This document shows positions 9,201 to 17,703 of a DNA stretch of 64,000 bases, one piece after another; the stretch's first letter is position 1; each line of letters starts with the position of its first letter. A model generated the notes under the pieces. That model saw nothing but the letters and a program-made list of their open reading frames with translations. It ran no database searches and was not told where the DNA came from. Origin of the DNA: Rosellinia necatrix (lineage: Eukaryota; Ascomycota; Sordariomycetes; Xylariales; Xylariaceae); NCBI GenBank assembly GCA_021209875.1, contig JAGYVD010000001.1:6944001-7008000 (forward strand), written 5' to 3'. The position numbers were made by a program, and so were the translations under genes.

Positions 9201-12142
9201 AGGGACTTTCCCAAGATGATCAACCACAGCTAGCAATACCCATTCCCAGCACGGCTCTCTTGTCATCACATCTACCTCGAATAAAGATGTTTACCGAACT
9301 ATTCCGTAGTCTTGAGTCGAACAAAGCATCGCCGGCGTGTTTTGTAGAAGCGATGCACCAAAGTGGGATCACAAATGTTGTTCTAGAGTCGCTCCCAGAA
9401 GCTATACTCGTTCCTCTTCAAGATGCAATCACCCAGTGCCAACCGAACCCCCCGCCAGGATGGTCTACGGGAATTCTAGAGCTGGTGGGCAGAGCTGATG
9501 TCGACTCGATATTGTCGACGACAAACAGCCATCACAACTACTCAACCAACGTACTCGTAAGGACTTTCCCCATAGGTATATTTACTTTTACTAATGCCAG
9601 CTTTCAGGCTCCAACCCACAATGCCTCCTGGGACTTCAGCTCTCTTTGTCAAAATGTGATGGAGTTTAACGATGCACCAGCGGACGATACCGCTGAGAGC
9701 GATAAGCAAGCGGTCATCAGGGCCATCTTTAAAGACGACCGCCGCCTAGACGAGACTAAGGCGATGCTCAATACGACGAAATCCCGTTCTATACGTCTAG
9801 ACCCACTTCCAGAATGGAGCGAGCCATTTTACCTTGAACAACAAAAAGAGGTGGTCACGAGACTTGCTACTAACACTCTGTCCATACCAGCTGGGCGAGG
9901 GCTCATGAACTACGGACTTCGCTTCCCGCTACTAACACAAAAGTTTCAAATGCATGGTTTCGTTTTAAACTGTATAGTCAAGCCCCAAAATGTAACTGTT
10001 GGTGTTGACAAATCGCTCTTCACGGAGGAGAAGATTGCATGGGCTTTCTTCCATTCCGGTGTTGCCGCCGGTTTGTCAATTTCACCCGACGCTAAAGGAA
10101 TAGACACCTCGTGGATTCTATACAACAAGCCAGGTAATGATCTCAACAACAGACATGCTGGATTCTTATTAGCATTGGGCCTTAATGGACATCTCAAAGA
10201 TGTGGCCAAATGGGTTGCTTTCAAATACTTGACACCAAAACATACTATGACTTCCATCGGATTACTCTTGGGTCTCGCGGCATCTTACATCGGCACGATG
10301 GACTCGCTTATCACGCGATTACTGTCTGTCCATGTGACACGAATGCTACCAAGAGGCGCTGCAGAGCTTAATCTATCGCCCCTAACCCAAACGACTGGTA
10401 TCATGGGTATCGGCTTGCTCTATTGCAATAGCGAGCATCGTCGCATGAGTGAAATCATGATGTCGGAAATAGAGCACGTCGAAACGGACGATGATGAAGA
10501 GCCCTTGCGTACTGAGTGCTATCGATTGGCGGCTGGCTTTGCTCTTGGATTCATCAACTTGGGTAAGGGCACGGACTTGAAGGGACTCCATGATATGCGC
10601 ATCACCGAGAAATTACTCACTTTAGCCACCGCAACGAAGAAAGTTGAACAGGTCCACATCCTTGATCGATCTAGCGCCGCAGCTGTGGTAGCGATTGCTC
10701 TTATCTATATGAAATCAGAAGACCACATAGTAGCTCGAAAAATCGATGTTCCAGACGCTACCCTACAGTTCGATTACATTCGACCAGATATCCTCTTGCT
10801 ACGCACTGTTGCGAAGCACCTGATATTATGGTCAGAAATCGAATCAAGCCATGAGTGGATTCGTAAGAATCTCCCTCGTCGCTATCATTACCGAGTGCAA
10901 ACGCCAACTGCGCAATCGTTCGATCATGCATCTCGCGGACCACTCAATTCGACGCATCTCCCTTTTCTCACCATCCTTTCTGGACTCTGCTTTTCATTAG
11001 CATTACGATATGCTGGCTCGAGCAATCTTGCTGTTCGAGATTTATTACTTTCATACTTGTACCGGTTCTATGCACAATGTAGAGATCCCAAGCCCGACAA
11101 AACCTTTGACGATAGGTGCGTCTTGGTAGCAGCTCGCATGTGCCTCGATGTGGTAGCCTTGTCCTGTGCGATTGTTATGGCAGGCACATGTGATCTCAAA
11201 GTCCTTCGCATCCTAAGGTCTCTGCATGGACGCAACGATTCCGACACGACATATGGCTCACACATGGCAAATCACATGGCGATCGGCGTCTTGTCGCTTG
11301 GTTGTGGCACACAAACCTTTAATACATCAAATCTAGCTATCGGTTCGCTTCTAGTGGCCTTTTATCCAGTCTTTCCGGATAGTGTCCAAGACAACAAAAG
11401 TCATCTTCAGGCATTCCGCCACTTCTGGGTCCTAGCCACCGATCCAAGGTGTTTGATAACCAAGGATGTCGCAACAAATACACCAGTTAGTGTACCGGTA
11501 TCAATTTACTTGAAGAATTCGGTGAACGATGAGGTCCGCACCACACCATGCCTGCTACCGCCCTTGACTGAAGTATCACGTATACGAACGACGTCACCCG
11601 AGTTCTGGAACATCGATTTGGATTTCAACTCCCACCCGAAGTATATCGAATCGTTCAATCATACGCAAGCCCTCTACCTCCGTCGGCGTCCTGTTATCGA
11701 CAGCCCGTTTGCTGCGACAATTACAGCCCTGGGTCGGGAAGATGGCGGCTCGGGTACCAACTCTGCTGAGAATACCACCCAGCCACTTGACTGGTTATTT
11801 GAGGCCATACCAACTCTACAAAAGTTAACACACGCCGAACGCGGTCTAGTTCTTGATCGTAGTGTTGGTGGGCCTAACGTTGGCGACGCGGCGGGAACCG
11901 TGGTAGACTCTCGGCTCGTCCTCGAAGCAAGTATCAACAATCCCAGTCGAGAGGACATGTTGGGCCTAAAGGGATTGTTCGAATGGGTCGAATGGAGAGC
12001 TGAGAGGGTCCAAGAATATCAAAACCTCGAATCAAAACCGGAGGGGGTCCCAAGCCAGAGTGGATGGTCAGGTGACGGCTGGCTAAGGGAAAGTGTTATT
12101 GAGGGTTTGAAGGGCGGTGTCTGGCTTGCAGGCAAAGAATAG
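6251..12142 (+). CDS. APC1: Anaphase-promoting complex subunit 1 (BimE family)
   Basis: This is the large scaffold subunit of the APC/C ubiquitin ligase, which triggers anaphase and mitotic exit by ubiquitinating securin and cyclins. The gene is a single uninterrupted 1963-codon frame, close to the length of Aspergillus BimE. The N-terminus (MASVTSLGLHQP) and the first ~600 residues correspond to the WD40-like region, including a low-complexity basic segment at about 250-450. The C-terminal third contains helical PC repeats of the proteasome/cyclosome type: Gly- and Ala-rich helices such as LLLGLAASYIGTMDS, the segment containing GIMGIGLLYCNSEHRRMSE, and the segment containing HMAIGVLSLGCG. 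The start at 6251 has a strong context (A at -3) and matches the family's N-terminus. The gene has no frame breaks, which is useful as an internal control for sequence quality. Confidence 0.93.
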   Translation: MASVTSLGLHQPTALEYAIQEQLLPENPSPSSYEWEITIDRTARDSAEDELLITKDAVIWSRGCVFRKCFGFKLEKEPITQALLTYFPVSDHNASSGAASKPRRGGQTLARALVVFLKTQAHIYFLQGASHVVHMPFEVECACAAPQGVVIQRKYRADAFAAASLKFPRVPPNSFLTNQLSPMSMRASQQSTFSIEGLGKPKALPLRLSSQTDNLWEIPGDKNDSHWPRLVTLTDPLQDLGLVVTQPDRSTKSKNRRRSDRSPHFLDRAEEILHVEEIPTDVPTQGRDDKIILAVTANRDASTYTVWRLSYLPNGDASIPGRNPKRRKSGHRRSSMQPGLPSGATTPLQPNFKETFGAPLPGKRSRKSERVEKNDRALEKLESSLGLDKESGVTRRTSRRVSSMLARADLSASHDRINFVDQPQMPNHPHGRRDTSYGSQRNRASGVFTGPGPGTNYPHGTHLPGSFLEAPVDTLLEELRAGGDFEGFHNMGLDDHEFDGLTQEMLFTKIHTIPIDNSNVRYSLSKQPATKQSKVFCVVGPQVILDNLVRRQVLVGFQDPMEKRLQLLTLHLQFQQNTPPSEIAEPSKPVFTFGQLKKAHDVIDSCKIVDGNISMILMLSQASDGKRHLSVQAPWGHFTPIALPNKLSLANMRTLAYRDSLISRDIGISRAITPIKGEIAGMRHSKLRGLVDILNGDNMQLHQLRIQLEPTSPLVRKILGVLRCILPPPFTDHLLATWWDIIAWMRGQNPGLLDVEWPAIATQIFVIYFALGIQVKADAPKELPRRRSRSFLRSSSGARIDLTDWNAMCNNETPGSSTHPSWAEANSWQWMMEENDSPQPLFMPSLDTPETDFLVLLTRNACEYMSSHRVDGSIGLHDYLPTATSVDEHARFNHAQDIFTSLHLLLEEQKLDITIPGLHSPDSVDLRSVLLQIAKWMGWSQWVQLYELEMPFDWLDQLSDAKTSATVTLPPSPTYWSALDWVEKGLSQDDQPQLAIPIPSTALLSSHLPRIKMFTELFRSLESNKASPACFVEAMHQSGITNVVLESLPEAILVPLQDAITQCQPNPPPGWSTGILELVGRADVDSILSTTNSHHNYSTNVLVRTFPIGIFTFTNASFQAPTHNASWDFSSLCQNVMEFNDAPADDTAESDKQAVIRAIFKDDRRLDETKAMLNTTKSRSIRLDPLPEWSEPFYLEQQKEVVTRLATNTLSIPAGRGLMNYGLRFPLLTQKFQMHGFVLNCIVKPQNVTVGVDKSLFTEEKIAWAFFHSGVAAGLSISPDAKGIDTSWILYNKPGNDLNNRHAGFLLALGLNGHLKDVAKWVAFKYLTPKHTMTSIGLLLGLAASYIGTMDSLITRLLSVHVTRMLPRGAAELNLSPLTQTTGIMGIGLLYCNSEHRRMSEIMMSEIEHVETDDDEEPLRTECYRLAAGFALGFINLGKGTDLKGLHDMRITEKLLTLATATKKVEQVHILDRSSAAAVVAIALIYMKSEDHIVARKIDVPDATLQFDYIRPDILLLRTVAKHLILWSEIESSHEWIRKNLPRRYHYRVQTPTAQSFDHASRGPLNSTHLPFLTILSGLCFSLALRYAGSSNLAVRDLLLSYLYRFYAQCRDPKPDKTFDDRCVLVAARMCLDVVALSCAIVMAGTCDLKVLRILRSLHGRNDSDTTYGSHMANHMAIGVLSLGCGTQTFNTSNLAIGSLLVAFYPVFPDSVQDNKSHLQAFRHFWVLATDPRCLITKDVATNTPVSVPVSIYLKNSVNDEVRTTPCLLPPLTEVSRIRTTSPEFWNIDLDFNSHPKYIESFNHTQALYLRRRPVIDSPFAATITALGREDGGSGTNSAENTTQPLDWLFEAIPTLQKLTHAERGLVLDRSVGGPNVGDAAGTVVDSRLVLEASINNPSREDMLGLKGLFEWVEWRAERVQEYQNLESKPEGVPSQSGWSGDGWLRESVIEGLKGGVWLAGKE

Positions 12143-12695
12143 ACGCTGGCTAGCCTACAGTGGGTTGTTATGAGTTGAATGATTGATCATCAATAGACTG
12201 ACGTAGGTAGAGACTATGATTATGTAGTCTTATTCTGGGTAATGACACCAGTTGATTGGCGACGGTCAAAGGCTTTAGAGCAACAACTAGTCGCATCAAT
12301 TTATGGCACGAAGAATGTTACCATATACCAAGCCCTGACCCACTCCACACATCTTAGAGGCGATTCATGTTGACATTACTAGAAACAAGAGCCCTAGTAA
12401 GAGTAGTTAATGATCTCCATCCAAGACCAATCACAGGTAGAACAAATCCAAGTAACTTGCTTTCTATCAACTATATTAGATAACCTGTTGAGATCAAACA
12501 GTACCTTTGTTTCTATAGCCCACTCATCAAAAAGCAGAGCACTACTGTTATAAATACGCCTAACCACAGTCTCAAAGAATTTACAATCAAGCCCAAGCAA
12601 ATCCCTTCAACCAGCACCAATCACATTTGTACCCAAATTCCACGAACCGACAACTACATCCCAACAACGAACCACCAACACTGCATTCCAACACA
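12143..12695. other. Intergenic region upstream of the SprT-like gene
   Basis: This gap holds the APC1 3' flank and the promoter of the next gene. A TATAAATA sequence lies at 12549-12556, about 140 bp before the chosen ATG. No other gene is seen. Confidence 0.5.
12549..12556 (+). promoter_or_regulatory. Candidate TATA box of the SprT-like gene
   Basis: TATAAATA lies 140 bp upstream of the ATG at 12696, a plausible distance for a fungal promoter with a leader of about 100 nt. Only the sequence match supports it. Confidence 0.35.
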
Positions 12696-13646
12696 ATGGA
12701 TGACCCGCATGACTGTGACATCCATCACCTTCAGATAACACCGGGAGTCGAGCTCGTGCCCGGGTCCTACGACGCCGACGTCCTGCTCCAATCCGTCGAG
12801 GACATCATAGAGTACGATGGCGTCACACCCGAGCAAACGGTCAGGATAGCCCAATTTATCGACGAGTACTCGCAGGCCAACATTGACAAGATGACGGTAG
12901 AGGAGATCCAAGCCTTCTACGAGACCATGATGGTGCTGATCGACAAGCACTTCTTCCACGGGGCGCTCACGCAGGGGGAGAAGCCACACGCCAAGCTGCG
13001 GGTGGACGGGCGCAGCCACGTGCTGGTGGCGGGCTACACGCTGCAGCCGACCAAGTACACGCCGAGCCGGGTGGTGCTCTACCTGCGGCACCCGACGACG
13101 GGGGCGCGGGTGGCGAAGCGGCGGATGCTGACGACGCTGGTGCACGAGATGGTGCACGCGCTGTGCTTCGTCTTCTTCAACCACTGCGAGGAGGTGCACG
13201 GCGGCGAGGTGCTCATGCAGGGCGGCGGCCACGGCTGGCTGTGGTCCAAGACCTACCACGCCGTGCTAGGGCGCCTGCGCGCCTTCCACCCCGTCCTCCG
13301 CGACCTCGACGACAGCAAGGACTGCTCCGTCCCCGCCGGCTTCACCAAGCGCTACTACCGGTGGGCGCGCGGCCGCAGCTGGATCCGCAGAGAGTACAAC
13401 GCCCTCCAGGCCCCGCCGCCGCTGAACCTGCCCCCGGGCTGGGAGCTCATCCCCCACCGCCGCATCATCACCGGCCAGATGTGGATGGAGCACACCCACG
13501 GCGACTTCGCCAACTTCGCCGCCAGCCGCGTGCCCTACCCGCAGACTGTGTATAGGGCTATCTGGGGTGCCGGGTTTGTTACATGGACGGTCGCCATGGC
13601 TTTCATTGTTCACTTGGCGAAGTCGGGACGGCTCCTCGGTGCATAG
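12696..13646 (+). CDS. SprT-like zinc metalloprotease domain protein
   Basis: A single exon of 316 aa. The zinc-protease signature HEMVHA lies at residues 150-155: His150 and His154 are ligands and Glu151 is catalytic. The likely third ligand is His179 in GGGHGWLW, as in SprT/Spartan proteins. Spartan proteases cut DNA-protein crosslinks, but this protein has no visible PIP box, SHP box or zinc-finger tail. Instead it ends in a hydrophobic helix at about residues 288-307 followed by KSGRLLGA, which resembles a tail anchor. That would put it on a membrane rather than on chromatin, so a DNA-repair role should not be assumed. The frame extends upstream only to a TTG at 12627; 12696 is the first ATG. 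The coding sequence is very GC-rich at third positions, unlike the AT-rich flanks, and this creates long antisense shadow frames. Confidence 0.85.
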   Translation: MDDPHDCDIHHLQITPGVELVPGSYDADVLLQSVEDIIEYDGVTPEQTVRIAQFIDEYSQANIDKMTVEEIQAFYETMMVLIDKHFFHGALTQGEKPHAKLRVDGRSHVLVAGYTLQPTKYTPSRVVLYLRHPTTGARVAKRRMLTTLVHEMVHALCFVFFNHCEEVHGGEVLMQGGGHGWLWSKTYHAVLGRLRAFHPVLRDLDDSKDCSVPAGFTKRYYRWARGRSWIRREYNALQAPPPLNLPPGWELIPHRRIITGQMWMEHTHGDFANFAASRVPYPQTVYRAIWGAGFVTWTVAMAFIVHLAKSGRLLGA

Positions 13647-14150
13647 GGGGGATCGAGTCAGTAAATAATTAGTTAGAGTCGATCAATCTAGGTGAAAGAC
13701 AAGAATTCAAGGAAGGGGTTAACCCAAAGCTTAAGGCTTCTTATGAGAATGTTGAAAAGGTAACCACTGGAACTCGAAGATGGGCACGTAAGTGTTACAT
13801 TATATGAATCTATTGCAAGGTGATAAGCAGTACTAGCATTATTAGGTGATAAGATAGAAGAAGAGGCGAAAGGCCAAAGAGAGCAAAAAAATGGCTTTTA
13901 GCCGGGCTCGAACCGTAGTGCTAAACATATCGCGAAACTCAGTTTCGAATAAACATCAGAGGAGGTACCTTTGAAAAGGATAAATAATTTTCCCCCCCTA
14001 AAAAAAAAAAAAAAAAAAGGACAAGTTGCCTCTCGTTAAACGCCCAGCCTAGACCTCTCGGATCCCAGCGGAATCTAGCTACAGCGCGCCCTCTCGGTTT
14101 CCCAGGGTATTTGTTTTGCGGTATTAGTCCACCTGCCTTTAGTCGGCGTC

Positions 14151-14246
14151 TACAGCGGTACCGTCTCTGAAGAGGAGGACCGCCGGCCGGTGGGCACATT
14201 GGAAAGAAATGGAATCCTTTACCGCTGTACCACTCGGTTCTCCTCT
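14151..14246 (+). repeat. Interleaved inverted repeats (potential RNA pseudoknot)
   Basis: Arm A TACAGCGGTA (14151-14160) is the exact reverse complement of 14220-14229. Arm B AGAGGAGGACCG (14171-14182) pairs with CGGTTCTCCTCT (14235-14246) over 12 positions, counting one G-U pair. The order is A-B-A'-B', so the arms interleave rather than nest. The intervening lengths are 10, 37 and 5 bases. Whether the segment is transcribed is unknown. Confidence 0.4.
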
Positions 14247-17200
14247 GCTGGTTATTTTCCCGGTGCGTTAACCCTCTACATATGGCACACTGGCTGGGGG
14301 GAGGAGTGGTGGCAGTGAATGTGCCTTTGGTGCTGCCGAGGTAGGTGCCCAAAGGGGTACCTAGGTACTTGAGGCAAGTGCGATGCCTCTATTGCGTAGC
14401 AGTACCCTATTCACTACTACCTATTTTCATCTACACTTAGGGCAGGTGGTAAGTATCTTGGTATCTTCCCACGCCGGTGCATTTCCAAGAAGCGTCTTGT
14501 TGCTAGTCTTCGGCGGAACTATCATAGTATTAGTAACTACCCGACACCCAGAACAGTTGTAGTCCTGTATTTGGCTGTATGTAGACCTTCAAGGTCTCCT
14601 TTGGGTCTTAAAGAGTCTATAAATTAATTTTTCACCCTATTGAGCCGTAAACTATCAGCAATAACTTACCTATCTATTCACTCTACATGTATTATCTTAC
14701 AAAACGTATATAATTCAAGTGCCTTCACTGCCTCAGGGGGCTAGTTCTTAAAGTCTCAAGGTTTTTACTCAAAAAAGGTAGCTGTCGACAATCAAATAGA
14801 AAATTGAACATGTCAGTTGATAACAAACTTATACATCCTAGTTATAATGACTTTGCCTACCTCCACAGCGGCAGGCGAGGAATCTGCGACTGCCGAACAT
14901 AGGAACCACTACTCTCTCCTACTGGTGCGGGGCCAAGATAACGATACTAGCCTATAGCTGCCACTACTGTTGCTTCCTCTGCGATGGTGCATACCGATGT
15001 AGGTTCGCATGAACGAGCCCATCAAGCACCAAAGGCTTCAGACAAGTCTGTTGACTGTGTGTATTTGCCGTCATCCCCGATAGGCGATCTATACAGCGCG
15101 TCGAAGACGACACGATGGTTACCATCTATGTCCAGCAATCAGAATTTAATGGGTCGACACAGACAGGCCGGTAGATACTACTAGGTAGTCATGTTAGTGA
15201 TTCATTGCATCATCACCACGCTATCCGTCCCAACAATTCTCAATTTCTGTACACGGCGGGTGTCTAATTGAACTCAGCCTGTCTATAATATGACCGCTCA
15301 AATCATGGGCCCCTGAACGATGGTCGGCTATAATTGTCATGATCAGCACCGACGCCGACGAGCACGAAACCATTCGGCTTCAAACCCGATCTCAAATCAC
15401 AAAATCCCAAGGTAAGTCGGTGACTTATATATCGGCCAATTAGGACAGCAGCGGGTCAAAACTTCAAGTGACAGCAACGAGTCAGTTGCTCCTGTGCCCA
15501 TCCCTCACCCCGCAGGCCTCAAGAATCAGTATTTCTATTCTAGATGGGAGCGGGACGAATCATGGCAACAGACGGGTTGTTTGTTCCTTTAGCCGCCCGA
15601 TCGAATTGGACTGGTATTCGCACATGTTCTAAAATTCTATAGCCAATAATCATGGCATAATAGTTTAACATTGTCATGAAGAGACCTTGAGACACGAAAC
15701 ATGGTGTGTAGTGTCACGTGATTACCAAATGCAGTGCAGTTATAAGGAACAGGGGAGGTCGGCAGTTCGGTTCAGGACTCGTGTTCCTTGATCTCGTCAC
15801 GTGTTGGGCCGGCACCGTGGAACGGCAAACCCAGTAGCACCTTGCTAACCGTTGAGCAAGCACCGTCGAAGGTGCCCCAGTTTAGCACGTGGTCGCCATC
15901 CAATCTTCGTCACGGCATCGTCTGTTTACGGCTAGCCTCTATGTATCTACAGGGCCAATCCCCGTTAGCTTGGGGCTTCCAGTTAGCTCGACTGCAGTTC
16001 CAGCCGAGAGATTTCCCGCTCACAAAATACAAAATCTAGTTCTTCGGCACTGGCTGGCACAAGACAGCGCTGAGAGCACTCCCATCCCGTAGACAAAACA
16101 AAAGCAAACCCGTGATAGTCAATCTTGCATCATGGAAGCCCAAGAGGAAGCCCAAGAGGGTATCATTTGTAGCTTCTTTAGCAAGTTTATCTACCATCGC
16201 CCACGACTATGTTGCAGTGGTATGTTCAATGTTGTAGCTGTAAATATGCGTTAACGCTGTACATAGTAGTAAGCGGAGGCTTGTTTTCTATACCCGTTCT
16301 CCGCACGAGACTGGTTGTCCCGAGGTGCGGAGAAAGGCGGGGATAACAGGTTTGGAATGGCGCCGATGCCAAAGGAGCGGTGGGGGTCATTTATTAGATC
16401 GACTAGTTATACACTAGGTAATGTAATATATATTTATCTTGCTGCAAGGCCGTTGCTACCCTGATTTCAAATAGACTTGCAGGACGCCGATCACGTTGGA
16501 GGCGGCATTTTCATTGCGAATTGGAGTTGTTGTATAAATAAAGATGCGTTCGTTACGTTACTGAACAAGTCATGCCTCGTCGCACTGCTCGAGTTATACC
16601 GATTGGACGCGTTGTTGGTCTAGGCCAGCCATGGCCTGTGGTCTCGCCAGGTACTTAGTATATGCTAATATCCCAGGATGAAGTCCAGCCTCTCACACGA
16701 GCTCGGCAACTATGTTCAGCTGCATCTTGCAGATGCGGGGATGATATCGGGGTACTCCTTTGAGCTACAGCTTCTTGCATGACGCAATTATCGCACGAAT
16801 CTGGGATGGAGCTCCATTAATCTTGTCTAATCCCCCCTCCCCCTCCCCCCCCCCCGGCACGTTTGGTAACCCGTCCCGGTGTCATTTACGCTATACCAAG
16901 ATCAGATAATATCAAGGTGCTGTCGAGCTGACCTAACCTGATGTATAGACAAGTAACTAAACATTAAGCTGGTTATAGTGCACATATCTAACTTATCTAA
17001 CTAAGTCTGTTTACTAATTTTGCCTGCTATTGTGATCAAGTGTCGAGGAGAGTTGGGCTTACGCATCACTGCCTGCTGGTTTAGCGATAATTAACTTCAT
17101 ATTCACAGGAATAATGTCCGACTTCTAGATACTTTAGGAGATGATTCCTTGGACGATAGAATAATTGATTTTGCGATGCGGCGTGATACCTGTTCGTGTT

Positions 17201-17623
17201 ATATATGCCCCGAGATACCGGTGTGGCCATGATGCATCTGCTCACAACTAGTAAATACGCATCCTGCTCCAAAACTGACTAACAATACAATCTATCATAT
17301 AGTTACACGTCATTGTATCTCCAATGTACATTAAATGGACGGTTTTTTTTTTTTTTTTGTAAATTTCATTCGTTGGTCCTGTTCGAAGTGTCTATCCTTG
17401 GTCTCGGGATATCGGTGGGGGGACGAAGCCGGGGAAATGGTAACGAATGGGGGGGAAAGGTGGAGGGAATCGGAGAGACGTGGGGGAACATCCAGATAAA
17501 GTATAACCACCCCATGTATGCGAGAAACATTGTTTACTTAAAAACCACCGACCGGTCTCGAGAAGGAACGAGACGGTCGATTTGGGATCGGGGTCTCGCA
17601 ACGAACACTTGAGAAAAGAAGGC

Positions 17624-17681
17624 TGGGAAGAAGAAGGAAAAAAGAAGAAAAGGAAAAAGAAGAAAAAAAGAAGAAGAAAAG
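17624..17681 (+). repeat. Polypurine (GA-rich) tract before the MFS gene
   Basis: An almost unbroken purine run ends about 20 bp before the ATG at 17704, so it would lie in the 5' leader or core promoter of the transporter gene. The complementary strand is a polypyrimidine tract. Confidence 0.7.
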
Positions 17682-17703
17682 AATTAGAAAGGAATTCGAG
17701 AAG

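Larger units (their letters stand above)
13647..17703. other. Gene-poor intergenic region
   Basis: No supportable gene was found in these 4 kb. The region holds a hairpin with a B-box-like sequence (13891-13951), a 19-base A run (about 14000-14018), a pair of interleaved inverted repeats (14151-14246), a GTACCTAGGTAC palindrome (14357-14368), a C-rich run (16831-16855) and a polypurine tract just before the MFS gene (17624-17681). Short frames in it show no family features. Confidence 0.6.

Noticed and set aside
12654..13555. Long antisense and alternate-frame ORFs over the SprT-like gene
   Set aside because: They are Arg/His/Val- or Arg/Pro-rich shadows caused by high third-position GC in the real gene.
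13891..13990. Possible tRNA on the minus strand because of GGTTCGAGCCC
   Set aside because: No D arm, anticodon arm or matching 5' acceptor strand can be folded; only a T-arm-like hairpin exists.
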